Assembly: GCA_903879975.1 (NCBI GenBank)
Contig: CAIRNL010000013.1
Span: 1-23,344, forward strand
Origin: an uncultured Chloroflexota bacterium
GTDB taxonomy: Bacteria; Chloroflexota; Anaerolineae; Caldilineales; Caldilineaceae
DNA: 23,344 bases
Reading direction: 5' to 3'
Below, piece after piece: positions 1-8,538 of the stretch. The notes under the pieces were generated by a model. That model saw only the letters and a list, made by a program, of their open reading frames with translations, did not search any database and was not told where the DNA came from. The translations under genes and the position numbers were made by a program. The stretch's first letter is position 1, and each line of letters begins with the position of its first letter.

Positions 1-5
1 CGACC

Positions 6-3000
6 ATGAGCGATTTGCGCGTTTTGATCGCAGCAGGATGCTCGCATGCCACCGTGACGCAATACCGCTGTGTCCATCTCAGAGAGCAACTGGAGTCTGT
101 CGGCGCCCGCGTCGACCTGAGCGATTGGAGCGACTCAGCGGCGCTGGACGATGAACTGTCTCTACCCTACGATCTGCTCGTCTTGCAGCGCGTGGCTATG
201 AGTGTGCCGTTGCGCCGCCTGATCGAGCGTATACGCAGGACCGGTGGTCATGTGCTGTTCGATACCGACGATCTCGTCTTCGAGCCGGCGTTGGCGCACT
301 GGCACCGCGGCGTGACGAATCTGCCGGCCGGCGAGCAGGCGATCTATCTTGACGGCGTGCATCGCTATCGTATGACGCTGGATGCCGCTGACACCGTGTT
401 GGCTGCATCACCGCTGCTGGCCGAACTAGCCAGGCGCCATGGCGTGCCGGCATTCGTTCATCGGAACGCGTTGGGATCGGAGATGATGTCTCTGGCCACG
501 CAACTCTACAACCAGCGCAGTACCCGGCCTGCCAACGGAACGATCGTCATCGGCTATGGCAGTGGCACTGCTACGCACGATGTCGATTTCGATCAGGTCG
601 TGCCGGCGCTCGTCGATATTATGACCGATCACCCGGCGGTCGAACTGTGGATTGCTGGCCCACTGGTGCTGCCGTCATCACTCAACAGCTTCGGCGCACG
701 CGTGCGCCGTTTCCCACTCCTCAGCTGGCGACGTTGGTTTGAGCTGCTCGCACAGGTCGATATCAACCTGGCGCCGTTGGAACTGGGCAACCCTTTTTGC
801 CGTGCCAAGAGTGAGATCAAGTTTGTCGAGGCGGCCGCACTGGGCGTACCTACCGTTGCCTCAGCCATTGATCCCTTTATGCAGGCGATGACCGACGGCG
901 TGGACGGCTTTCTGGCCGACGATATACCGGCTTGGATCGTCGGGTTACACCGCCTCGTGCAGGATGCTCCATTGCGCCAGCAGATCGCTGTCGCAGCGCG
1001 GCGCACGGTCGAAGCCCGTTACAGCCCAACTGCGCGCACTGTCGACCTGGCGGCAATTCTGCCACTCCTCCTGTCCCCTTCTGCGCAGAAGAGGACAGGC
1101 GACGCTGCCGCCCAGCACAATGGTGCGTCTGTTGCCATCCGCACTGCAACTCATTCAGTAGAGACCATGTACAGTCAAGAGAACCCACCAGCAACCAGCG
1201 TTTTGGATGCGATTCCCGCCCAATCGGTGCCGGCAGCGGAGACGCCGCTCACCATCAACTGGTTGGTACATGAGCCGTTTCCCGGCTCCGGCGGGCATAC
1301 CGGCATCTTCCGCATGATCCGGTATCTGACCGAGTTCGGCCATTGCTGCCATGTATACTTGCTGCCGGTGCATTTTATGCACACCTATTCGCCGGCCCGC
1401 ATTCAGTCCTATATCGACGAGCACTTCCTGCCGACTGGCGCCATCTATCATCGCTGGGATGGCACCGTGGCGCCTGCCGATGCGACCGTCGCCACTTACT
1501 GGATGACCGTGCCCGAACTACAAAAACTGGAGAGCACGGGCAAACGTTACTATCTTGTGCAAGATTTTGAACCTTTCTTCTACCCGATGGGGTCGGAGTA
1601 TGTGTTGGCGGAGAACACCTACCGTGCTGGGCTGCATTGCCTCACGCTGGGGCGTTGGCTGGCCAGATTCCTGCATGAACGTTATGGCGCCGCCGCTGAT
1701 CCGTTCGATTTTGCTGTGGACACGACGATCTACTACCCGCGCAGCGTGCCGCCCGCCGCTCACCCACGGGTTGCGTTTTACGCGCGCCCCAGCACGCCGC
1801 GCCGCGGTTATGAGTTGGGTATGGCGGCACTGGCCCAGCTCAAATCCGTGCGCCCTGATGTGGAGATTCTGTTCTACGGTGCTGAAACATTGAATCCTGA
1901 ACCGCCTTTCCCCTATACCAATCTTGGCATTCTCAACCCTTGGGAACTGGCGACACTCTTCTCGTCATGTGATGTGGGCCTGGTCTTCTCATTGACGAAT
2001 CCTTCCTTTGTGCCGCTGGAAATGATGGCATGCCGCTGTGCCGTCGTCGACCTGCACAGTGAGCGGGTCGAAGGGCTGCTCGAAGATGGCGTAAACTGCC
2101 GCCTGGCCGAGCCCACACCTGAGTTGATCGCCGATGCTGTGTTGGATCTGCTGTGGGATCGGGCAAAGCGCGATGCGCTCGTCGAGCGGGCCTATCAGCA
2201 GGTACGCGCCCTTTCCTGGCGCCACTCGGCGCAGCAGATCGAAGCAGTGTTTCTGCGTCACGCTCCGCCGTCGCAGGAGCGCATCGCTTACAGAGAGGCG
2301 CAGCAGGACGACGTTGCTACGCTGACCTGGGAGATTTATCAGTTGCTCGATGCGCGCAAGGCCGACGATGCCGGTGTCGACGCACTGCGCGCTGCGCTGT
2401 ACCGGGCACTTGCTGACAAGGCGGCTGTCGTGCAGCGGATGCAGCAGGTGGAGGCACGCTATCTTGCACGGCAGCAGAACGCGCCAGGCTCTGCCCTGCG
2501 TACTACGGCCAGCAATCTGACAGATCGTCTGCTGGAATACGTGCCCGCCTGGTTGCAGGGTGCTACGTCGCTGGCAAAGCTTGCCTTGGACACGACACCT
2601 TTTTTCCAAAGCTTTCGCGCCGATCGTTCACACCTTACTGCCATTGAGTTGCTTTTTGCCGCTCGCTATACTGTGCACACGGCGCTGATCCAGGTCTCGG
2701 TACGCGTCGGTGACGCAGACGGCGAAATGATTGCCAGCCGCATGCTCTTTCCACATGACATTCAGCCAGATCGGCCCATCCGGATCAGCTTTGCCCCGCA
2801 GGCTGACAGCTACGGCGCAACCTACACGGTCAGCGTGGGCACGCTCGAACCAGGCCAGCACGCCTTTGCCCTCTGGCAATATTGGGTGCCGCAACTGGAT
2901 GCTGCCATGTTGTGGCAGGACGGCCGGACGCTCGCCGGCCAGCTTGCCATGCAGGCCTACTATGGCACAGGCGCCCAGCAGCAGAGCGGCCGTCTTGGGC

Positions 3001-3215
3001 CGGCGCACTGGGGTGCTCCGATCCGCACTGCACCCGATGCGGCGCGTGTTGCTGCAATCCGGCTGTCGGCTCGCATGGCTGATCTGGCCGGCGAGGCGCA
3101 GCGGTTGACGGGGCGCGCACGCAACGAGTACCGCACCAGAGGTGTGCGTGGCCTCGTTGATGAAATGGCCAACTACGTGCAGTGGCAGTTGAATCGGCGC
3201 AGTGGCGCAGGTTGA
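6..3215 (+). CDS. Double glycosyltransferase (GT4-like + WsaF-like) with C-terminal accessory domain
   Basis: A 1069-residue soluble protein with two GT-B type glycosyltransferase modules. Module 1 (about residues 1-365) ends with the donor-site region SEIKFVEAAALGVPTVAS, as in GT4 enzymes. A low-complexity linker (about 365-415) leads to module 2 (about 415-770). Module 2 carries YYLVQDFEPFFYP, a signature I associate with WsaF-type rhamnosyltransferases, and FVPLEMMACRCAVV at the donor site. The tail has a helical, Gln/Ala-rich stretch (about 770-880), then a beta-rich region (about 890-1000; AIELLFAARYTVHTALIQVSVR) and a terminal helix. No signal peptide or membrane span is seen, so it should act in the cytoplasm, adding two sugars to a growing glycan. 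The ATG at base 6 fits the fold, but only five bases lie upstream, so a longer N-terminus cannot be excluded. The sugars are unknown; rhamnose is a guess from WsaF similarity. Confidence 0.85.
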   Translation: MSDLRVLIAAGCSHATVTQYRCVHLREQLESVGARVDLSDWSDSAALDDELSLPYDLLVLQRVAMSVPLRRLIERIRRTGGHVLFDTDDLVFEPALAHWHRGVTNLPAGEQAIYLDGVHRYRMTLDAADTVLAASPLLAELARRHGVPAFVHRNALGSEMMSLATQLYNQRSTRPANGTIVIGYGSGTATHDVDFDQVVPALVDIMTDHPAVELWIAGPLVLPSSLNSFGARVRRFPLLSWRRWFELLAQVDINLAPLELGNPFCRAKSEIKFVEAAALGVPTVASAIDPFMQAMTDGVDGFLADDIPAWIVGLHRLVQDAPLRQQIAVAARRTVEARYSPTARTVDLAAILPLLLSPSAQKRTGDAAAQHNGASVAIRTATHSVETMYSQENPPATSVLDAIPAQSVPAAETPLTINWLVHEPFPGSGGHTGIFRMIRYLTEFGHCCHVYLLPVHFMHTYSPARIQSYIDEHFLPTGAIYHRWDGTVAPADATVATYWMTVPELQKLESTGKRYYLVQDFEPFFYPMGSEYVLAENTYRAGLHCLTLGRWLARFLHERYGAAADPFDFAVDTTIYYPRSVPPAAHPRVAFYARPSTPRRGYELGMAALAQLKSVRPDVEILFYGAETLNPEPPFPYTNLGILNPWELATLFSSCDVGLVFSLTNPSFVPLEMMACRCAVVDLHSERVEGLLEDGVNCRLAEPTPELIADAVLDLLWDRAKRDALVERAYQQVRALSWRHSAQQIEAVFLRHAPPSQERIAYREAQQDDVATLTWEIYQLLDARKADDAGVDALRAALYRALADKAAVVQRMQQVEARYLARQQNAPGSALRTTASNLTDRLLEYVPAWLQGATSLAKLALDTTPFFQSFRADRSHLTAIELLFAARYTVHTALIQVSVRVGDADGEMIASRMLFPHDIQPDRPIRISFAPQADSYGATYTVSVGTLEPGQHAFALWQYWVPQLDAAMLWQDGRTLAGQLAMQAYYGTGAQQQSGRLGPAHWGAPIRTAPDAARVAAIRLSARMADLAGEAQRLTGRARNEYRTRGVRGLVDEMANYVQWQLNRRSGAG

Positions 3216-3225
3216 GGGAGAACTT

Positions 3226-4614
3226 GTGACACCTCTGGACACAACGGTTGCGCGACTGCTCATCATCAGCCACGACATTGTTGGCAGTGCCATGGCCGGT
3301 CCCGGTATTCGCTATTATCAGCTGGCGCGGGTGCTAGCGCCGCATACACCGGTGACACTGGCCGTGCCCAATCGGCCCGACCTGACCCTGGCCCAGGGAT
3401 TTGACATCGTTGGGTACCGGCGCCGCGACTACGCCACCCTGGCCCCACATGTCGCCAACACTGATATCTGCTTCTTTGCCTCCGACGTGGCTGATGAACT
3501 GCCGCAGTTGGCAGAGTCAGGGCGCTACCTCGTCGTCGACGGCTATGACCCGCTCATGGCCGAGTGGCTGGCGCTTAGCCATCGTCTACCGGCTGAGCAG
3601 CGCCGCCGCGAATGGCAGCGACGCATGGTAGAGCTTGCGCGCCAGTACCGCATGGGTGACTTCTTCGTCTGTGCCAGTGAACGCCAACGCGACTGGTGGC
3701 TAGGGCAGCTTGAAGCCAGCGGACGCCTCAACCCGGCCACGATGGATGCCGACCCCTCGCTGCGCAATCTGGTCGACGTCGTCCCCTACGGCCTGCCCGA
3801 TACGCCATTGCCGCCGCCGCGCCCGGTAATCAAGGGCGTGTGGCCAGGCATTGACGAGCATGATCGGCTATTGCTATGGGGTGGCGGGCTGTGGCCCTGG
3901 CTCGATCCGCTCAGCGCCATCCGCGCTACGGCTGCACTCAGCAAGGAACTTCCTGGTGTGAAGCTGGTGTTTCCAGGCACGCGTCACCCCAGCCCGGACA
4001 TGGCCGCCATGCCCACGCTCAACGCCGAGGCCAAGGCGCTGGCGGCAGAGTTGGGTGTGATGGATCGCCACGTCTTCTTCGGCGACTGGGTGGACTACAG
4101 CGATTGGCCGGCAGTCTTGCAGGAGTGCGACGTTGCGTTGACGCTCCATCATGCTGCGTTGGAGACGCGCCTGGCCTTCCGCAGCCGCGTGCTCGAGTAC
4201 ATCTGGGCTGGCCTGCCCACCGTGGCAACGGTCGGCGACACGACCAGCGACCTGATCCGTGCCTATGGTCTGGGTGAATTGGTTGCAGAAGGCGATGTCG
4301 CTGCGATCTTGGCCGCGCTGCGCCGGTTGCTCTCGGAACCACGCTCACAGCGCACGGCGGTTTTTGACTGTGCCCGCAGCGAGCTGACCTGGAGTCGCGC
4401 TGCTGTGCCGATCCTGCGCTTCTGCCGCGCTCCATACCGTGCTGCCGACAAGGTAGCTGAAAACGGCCTCTATCTCTACGACGAGGCGGCTAGTCTGCGC
4501 CAGGAGCGTGACACTTGGCGCTTATTGGCGCAGGCGTACAGCCGTGGGCGCGTGATTCGGGCACTCAACTGGGTGGAGTTGAAACGCCGTGCCTGGTTTG
4601 GTAGGGCGGTGTAG
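3226..4614 (+). CDS. Glycosyltransferase, GT4-like (GT-B fold)
   Basis: A 462-residue soluble transferase. The N-terminal half opens with LLIISHDIVGSAMAGPGIRYYQLARVL, a nucleotide-sugar transferase start common in surface-polysaccharide clusters. The C-terminal half has LLLWGGGLWPWLDPLSAIRA and a donor-binding segment AFRSRVLEYIWAGLPTVATVG (about residues 316-336). I chose GTG 3226 because GAGGGAG lies at 3214-3220, five bases upstream; an in-frame GTG at 3202 would overlap the previous gene by 14 bases and add eight residues. Only ten bases separate it from the 1069-residue double transferase, so the two are likely co-transcribed and act on the same glycan. The C-terminus (about 425-462) is basic and helical, possibly for membrane association. 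Donor and acceptor are not identifiable. Confidence 0.85.
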   Translation: MTPLDTTVARLLIISHDIVGSAMAGPGIRYYQLARVLAPHTPVTLAVPNRPDLTLAQGFDIVGYRRRDYATLAPHVANTDICFFASDVADELPQLAESGRYLVVDGYDPLMAEWLALSHRLPAEQRRREWQRRMVELARQYRMGDFFVCASERQRDWWLGQLEASGRLNPATMDADPSLRNLVDVVPYGLPDTPLPPPRPVIKGVWPGIDEHDRLLLWGGGLWPWLDPLSAIRATAALSKELPGVKLVFPGTRHPSPDMAAMPTLNAEAKALAAELGVMDRHVFFGDWVDYSDWPAVLQECDVALTLHHAALETRLAFRSRVLEYIWAGLPTVATVGDTTSDLIRAYGLGELVAEGDVAAILAALRRLLSEPRSQRTAVFDCARSELTWSRAAVPILRFCRAPYRAADKVAENGLYLYDEAASLRQERDTWRLLAQAYSRGRVIRALNWVELKRRAWFGRAV

Positions 4615-4638
4615 CGGCGGCATTTCTGTCTGTCTGCG

Positions 4639-4670
4639 AGGCTTGAGCCATCCTATCGAAGGATGGGCCT
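4639..4670 (+). terminator. Bulged hairpin downstream of the first GT pair
   Basis: CCATCCT (4648-4654) pairs with AGGATGG (4660-4666) around a five-base ATCGA loop. AGGC (4639-4642) can extend the stem with GCCT (4667-4670), leaving a five-base bulge on the 5' side. It sits 25 bases after a stop codon, which suits a transcript end. No T-run follows, so it is not a classical intrinsic terminator; it may only stabilise the mRNA end. Confidence 0.35.
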
Positions 4671-4806
4671 TGTAGGGGCAGCATTGCAAGAATCTATTGC
4701 GTACGTCTCGCGACTGTGCAACACGCACGGCATCCTCAATAGGCAAAAACTGCTAAATGGCGGAGAACACCCCGAACACTTTGCCGATGATGCGCGAGGT
4801 CGGTGC

Positions 4807-4815
4807 TGATATAGT
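4807..4815 (+). promoter_or_regulatory. Possible extended -10 box for the beta-helix gene
   Basis: TGATATAGT matches an extended -10 (TGn + TATAGT). A transcript starting about seven bases downstream would begin near 4822 and give a leader of about 43 bases to the ATG at 4865. No convincing -35 lies at the usual distance. The site favours the ATG at 4865 over the much earlier ATG at 4757, which would lie upstream of the promoter. The rest of the 4615-4864 gap shows no gene. Confidence 0.3.
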
Positions 4816-4864
4816 CTGGAAAGCGAAATATCGTTGGCGTAAATCAAATGGAGTGATGGTAGCA

Positions 4865-7027
4865 ATGCGAAAACAAGAAATGCATGGACATGCTTCAGTG
4901 TGCCAGCACCTGCTGAGCGTATCGGCGCTTGTCATAGCGCTGCTGCTGTTGTGGGCGGCAAATACGCAGCCGGCGTATGCGCAGGGTAGCACTTACTATG
5001 TCGACGCCGCCAGCGGTCAGGACTCGTCCAGCTGTGGCGGTAGCAGCGGTACACCTTGCAAGTCGATCCAAGCGGCGGTGCAGCAGGCGAAATCGGGTGA
5101 CACGATCCGGGTCGCCGGCAGCGCAGGCGGAACTGTCTACACCTACCCGGGTTCCAGCAGTTGCGAATCCGAGACCGGTGCGCCTGCAGTTCTGTGCGTG
5201 TTCAAGAAACAACTCACCATTCGCGGCGGCTATCAGGCCGGTCGCTGGGATTCTCCCGATCCAGCGGCCAATCTGACGATCATTGATGGACAGGGCAGAT
5301 ACCGCGGCGTTTTTGTCCTTAGCTATAACGATCCCACTGCCACCGGTCTGACGTTAGAAGGATTCACGGTGCGTAATGGCTACGGCAGCGGCATCGGCAA
5401 GCGCCCCGGCGATGATGCGTTGTTCGGCTTTGGCGGCGGCATGTTTGCCGAATATGCCGGATCGATTGTTGTCCGTAATGTGACATTTGACAGCAATACG
5501 GCCAAGGGCATCGACCGATCGTCGGGTTATGGAGGGTACGGTTCTGGCGGTGCTCTATCGTTTCGCCATGTCAACAATGCCCAGTTGCTTGATGTTCGCT
5601 TTGTGAAGAACAAGGCCCTGGGCGGTAACGGCGGCGGACGTGGCGGCTACAGCCTGGGTGGCGGCGTCTTCACCTATGCGACGACACTGTACGGCAACGG
5701 CCTGGTCTTTGACGGCAACCAGTCGATCGCTGGCAATGCGTCTGGCAACGGCGTCGATGGCGGCCAGCGTGGCGACGGCTTTGGGGGCGCCGCCAGCTTT
5801 CAGCATGGTTCGACAGTGCTTTTCGAGAATGTGACTGCAACCAACAACTACGCCCGTGGGGGAGATGCCGTAGAGAACTCCGGTGGCGCATTTGGCGGCG
5901 CTTTCAAGTCAGAACACGCTACCTTCACGCTACGCGATGCGAATGTGAGTTTCAATACGGCGCAGGGCGGCAATGCCCGTAACGGTTGGCTCAGCAACGG
6001 CGGTGGCGTCGAAGGCATCGATTCGACGATGGTGCTCGAACGAGTCTCGTTGATCGGCAATCTTGCGCTCGGTGCCAATGGTACGACGGGTGACCGCGGC
6101 GGCGCCAACGGCGGGGCGGTCAACGTGAATCGCTCGAACGGCGCCGACCATGTGGCGCGTCTGACTATGACCAACTGCATCGTTGCCGACAACAGTGCTA
6201 TCATCGGCGCAGGCGCCAAGTCATTGGGTGGTGGGGGAGGTGCAGTGTACGGCTACAATGCCACGATCGTCGTGGAGCACTCTACTTTTGCCCGCAACAC
6301 GACAAACGACACGAGCTACGGCACTTTCATTCTGTTGCTGGAGAATTCCTCTGAAGCCGGCACTCCCCGGGCGACAGCCACCATTCGGAACAGTATCGTC
6401 AGCGATCACGCCGGCACCGTAGGGGGCATCCTGGCTATTCTGGCCAACAACAGCTCCGGAGTGCTCTTCGAAAACGGCCTGTATTTCAACAACAGCGGCG
6501 GCACCTACGGTTCGATCACCGGTCTGAACACGATGAAGAATCAGGACCCTGACTACAAGTCGCCTGGCGCGCCTGACTATGATTACCACATCGGGCGCAA
6601 CTCGGCGGCGCGCGACGGCTCTTCCAGTGGCATCCCAGTGGATATCGATGGCGACACACGCGACAGCCGAGCCGATTTTGGTGCCGACGAGTATTCGGCC
6701 ACGGACCCGTTGACCTATCACACTTCCAACGTCACCGAGGACTCGATCTTTATCAGTTGGCAGATGGATCCAGATTTCCAACAGGATGTCGTTCGCTACG
6801 AGATCACCCACGACGATCAGGGCGTGGCTGCCAGCGATGGCACTACGGTCCGTGTCATTGACGCGGGTATGAACACAAGCTATACGCTCGAGAATCTGGA
6901 CAAGTACAGCCTGCACATTATCACTGTGAATGCGATTACTAGTGATGGCAGCATACTGGCCAGCACTGGGTCGAACACGTATTTGACCACTGATACCTTT
7001 TTGTTCCTGTCTGCCGTCAAACGCTAA
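4865..7027 (+). CDS. Secreted beta-helix (polymorphic-repeat) protein with C-terminal FnIII domain
   Basis: A 720-residue exported protein. Residues 1-40 form a signal peptide: charged start, hydrophobic core LSVSALVIALLLLWAA, likely cleavage after AYAQ. Next comes a parallel beta-helix (about 45-600), opening with STYYVDAASGQDSSSCG and built from glycine/asparagine-rich turns such as GGGMFAEYAGSIVVRNVTF and GGAVYGYNATIVVEHSTF, typical of polymorphic outer-membrane-like repeats. VDIDGDTRDSRADFGADEY (near 630) resembles the end of choice-of-anchor-Q proteins. A fibronectin type III-like domain follows (about 640-710), and the protein ends FLFLSAVKR. The ATG at 4865 is preferred because it puts the signal peptide at the true N-terminus; 4856 and 4757 are in-frame alternatives. 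GGAG at 4850-4853 is 11 bases upstream. Likely a surface protein that binds or modifies glycan. No catalytic residues are evident. Confidence 0.8.
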   Translation: MRKQEMHGHASVCQHLLSVSALVIALLLLWAANTQPAYAQGSTYYVDAASGQDSSSCGGSSGTPCKSIQAAVQQAKSGDTIRVAGSAGGTVYTYPGSSSCESETGAPAVLCVFKKQLTIRGGYQAGRWDSPDPAANLTIIDGQGRYRGVFVLSYNDPTATGLTLEGFTVRNGYGSGIGKRPGDDALFGFGGGMFAEYAGSIVVRNVTFDSNTAKGIDRSSGYGGYGSGGALSFRHVNNAQLLDVRFVKNKALGGNGGGRGGYSLGGGVFTYATTLYGNGLVFDGNQSIAGNASGNGVDGGQRGDGFGGAASFQHGSTVLFENVTATNNYARGGDAVENSGGAFGGAFKSEHATFTLRDANVSFNTAQGGNARNGWLSNGGGVEGIDSTMVLERVSLIGNLALGANGTTGDRGGANGGAVNVNRSNGADHVARLTMTNCIVADNSAIIGAGAKSLGGGGGAVYGYNATIVVEHSTFARNTTNDTSYGTFILLLENSSEAGTPRATATIRNSIVSDHAGTVGGILAILANNSSGVLFENGLYFNNSGGTYGSITGLNTMKNQDPDYKSPGAPDYDYHIGRNSAARDGSSSGIPVDIDGDTRDSRADFGADEYSATDPLTYHTSNVTEDSIFISWQMDPDFQQDVVRYEITHDDQGVAASDGTTVRVIDAGMNTSYTLENLDKYSLHIITVNAITSDGSILASTGSNTYLTTDTFLFLSAVKR

Positions 7028-7115
7028 AGGAAAGGTCGATAGAAACCAGGATTTTGCAGGTTCGCTCTCTCGGCAGCGGCGGTGCCCGAAAATCCTGGTT
7101 TCTCAATCCCATCAC
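7023..7115 (+). repeat. Long hairpin repeat, copy 1 (REP-like)
   Basis: A 93-base unit about 90% identical (84/93 by hand) to 7257-7349. A perfect 15-base-pair outer stem joins AGAAACCAGGATTTT (7041-7055) to AAAATCCTGGTTTCT (7089-7103). An inner stem pairs GGCAGC (7072-7077) with GGTGCC (7081-7086), with one mismatch. The unit includes the stop codon of the beta-helix gene, so it also forms that gene's 3' end and may act as a terminator or mRNA-end stabiliser. Confidence 0.8.
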
Positions 7116-7142
7116 TGTAGCAGCCGAAGCGACACACGAACT

Positions 7143-7172
7143 GAGAGTCGCCCCTATTGCTGGGCGGCTCTC
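7143..7172 (+). terminator. Terminator-like hairpin between the two repeat copies
   Basis: GAGAGTCGCCC (7143-7153) pairs with GGGCGGCTCTC (7162-7172). The stem is 11 base pairs with one G-T wobble and an eight-base loop. TTGGTTTCC follows, a weak T-tract. It lies about 115 bases after the stop of the beta-helix gene and before the next operon, a sensible place to end transcription. Confidence 0.5.
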
Positions 7173-7201
7173 TTGGTTTCCTGCCCTGGGCTGCCTGGGA
7201 A

Positions 7202-7231
7202 TTGGCGGAGCCGATGCCCTGACGCTACACT
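7202..7231 (+). promoter_or_regulatory. Weak candidate promoter for the central operon
   Basis: TTGGCG (7202-7207) and TACACT (7226-7231) are separated by 18 bases, an acceptable but weak sigma-70-like pair. It follows the terminator-like hairpin and precedes the ten-gene run that starts near 7399. A transcript from here would carry the second hairpin repeat in its leader. Short hexamers like these arise by chance, so support is limited. Confidence 0.2.
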
Positions 7232-7256
7232 AGGAAATGATGTCGTTTCTTCGTCT

Positions 7257-7349
7257 GCTAAAGGAAAGGTTGATAGAAACCAGGATTTTGCAAGTTCGCT
7301 CTCTCGGCAGTGGCACTGCCCAAAAATTCTGGTCTCTCCATCCCATCAC
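7257..7349 (+). repeat. Long hairpin repeat, copy 2 (REP-like)
   Basis: The second copy of the 93-base unit. The outer arms are 7275-7289 and 7323-7337, with one mismatch and one G-U wobble compared with copy 1. The inner stem is perfect here: GGCAGT (7306-7311) with ACTGCC (7315-7320). In the inner stem the bases differ from copy 1 but pairing is kept or improved, which suggests that the fold matters. It lies about 50 bases before the start of the central operon. Confidence 0.8.
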
Positions 7350-7398
7350 GTTGGCAAGCGAGTGACAAGGTGGGCGTAAACGCGTTCTCAGTGAAGGG

Positions 7399-8538
7399 GT
7401 GAGGCACCGTCTGTTGCAAGCTTCTGTTGTGATCCCTCTGTGGAATGGTGCAGAGGTGATTGGAGCCTGTATCCAGGCCATCTATCAACAAAGTGGCCCT
7501 GCACTAGGCGAGGTCATCGTGGTCGACAACGCGTCGATCGATGGTGGCGCAGCGCAGGTAACAGCGCAGTTTTCCCAGGTTCGCCTCCTGATGCAGCCGG
7601 TCAACCTCGGCTTTGCCGGTGGCGTCAATACCGGTATGGCTGCCGCCCACCACGATCTATTTGTGCTGGTGAACCAGGACTGCCTGGTCGAACCGGGCTG
7701 GCTCGATGCGCTGGTCTCCGGGCTGGATGCGGATGGCGGCTATGGCATTGCCGGCTGCACGATTCTCAACGCCGATGGCAGCATCAACCACGCCGGTGCC
7801 ACCATCGACCTGCCGCTCGCCTTTGGCCGCCACCTCACAGACCGCTGCGTCGATACCCCGCGTCCTGCGGACTACGTCACCGGCGCTATCTTTGCTGTGC
7901 GCCGCACCACGTGGAATGCCATCGGCGCCATGGATGAGGGCTTCTACCCCGCCTATTTTGAGGAGACCGACTACTGTTTTCGCGCTCGCCGTCATGGAAT
8001 TGCTGTCGGCTACGTGCCGCGCGCCCGAGCCCGCCATCTGTTCAGTAGCCGCGCCTGGCAACAGGACCCTATCCGCCATCTCGCCAATCAGCATCAGTCC
8101 CGCTACCGTTTTGTTGCAAAACACTTTAGCGGCGGCGAACTGGGTGCCTTTTTTGCGGCAGAAGCCGTCGCAATCCAGCGTGAGCCGCTGCATTTTGAGG
8201 CGGTCGGTCGCCTGCTGGGTGTACGCAGCACCCTGCGCGCGCTGCCGGCGATTGTCGAACGGGCCGAGAGCGATCTTGGTGAGCCGCCCGATGTAGTCCG
8301 CCATCGCCAGCTCGAAGTTGGCTTTACGCACCTATGGCGCACGGCGTTTGCCGCAGCGCAACACCTGATGCAGGCTGCGTACCCCGATGCGCCGTTCAGT
8401 CGCTTTTCCCGTGCACGACTGCTGCCGCTGCTCGACCGGGTAACGGGCGGCAACTGGATAGACCGGTCGGCGCATCGTGCCGGCCTCGCTGCGCGCACCA
8501 AACTGTTGGAGATTCTGGCCGAATATGAGTACCGCTAA
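7399..8538 (+). CDS. Glycosyltransferase family 2 (rhamnosyltransferase-like)
   Basis: A 379-residue GT-A fold transferase and the first gene of the central operon. Visible motifs: VVIPLWNG at the N-terminus, VDNASIDGG (42-50) for nucleotide binding, NLGFAGGVNTGM (69-80), VNQDCLVEP (91-99) in the metal-binding DxD position, and FEETDYCFRAR (about 187-197) with the probable catalytic acidic pair. The arrangement resembles WcaE/RfbN-type rhamnosyl- or galactosyltransferases. No membrane span is seen. The GTG at 7399 is the longest start, but AAGGGG abuts it; TTG at 7414, about nine bases after GAGG, would give MQASVVIPLWNG and is a fair alternative. The gene ends inside the start of the next gene, so translation is probably coupled. 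The sugar is not predictable. Confidence 0.88.
   Translation: MRHRLLQASVVIPLWNGAEVIGACIQAIYQQSGPALGEVIVVDNASIDGGAAQVTAQFSQVRLLMQPVNLGFAGGVNTGMAAAHHDLFVLVNQDCLVEPGWLDALVSGLDADGGYGIAGCTILNADGSINHAGATIDLPLAFGRHLTDRCVDTPRPADYVTGAIFAVRRTTWNAIGAMDEGFYPAYFEETDYCFRARRHGIAVGYVPRARARHLFSSRAWQQDPIRHLANQHQSRYRFVAKHFSGGELGAFFAAEAVAIQREPLHFEAVGRLLGVRSTLRALPAIVERAESDLGEPPDVVRHRQLEVGFTHLWRTAFAAAQHLMQAAYPDAPFSRFSRARLLPLLDRVTGGNWIDRSAHRAGLAARTKLLEILAEYEYR

Noticed and set aside
4757..4864. An N-terminal extension of the beta-helix protein from ATG 4757.
   Set aside because: It would put 36 mixed polar residues before a good signal peptide, has no ribosome site, and lies upstream of the candidate -10 box.
7237..7365. 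A 42-codon plus-strand frame (MMSFLRLLKERLIETRI and onward) running through hairpin copy 2, with AGGAAA beside the ATG; copy 1 is open in the matching frame.
   Set aside because: The frame is set by the hairpin repeat, whose base changes follow pairing rather than codon position, and the peptide resembles nothing known.
7669..7695. NQD in place of a DxD motif in the GT2 protein at 7399 was considered as a loss of the metal site.
   Set aside because: NQD/NND/NPD variants are common in rhamnosyltransferase-like GT2 proteins, and the other motifs are intact.
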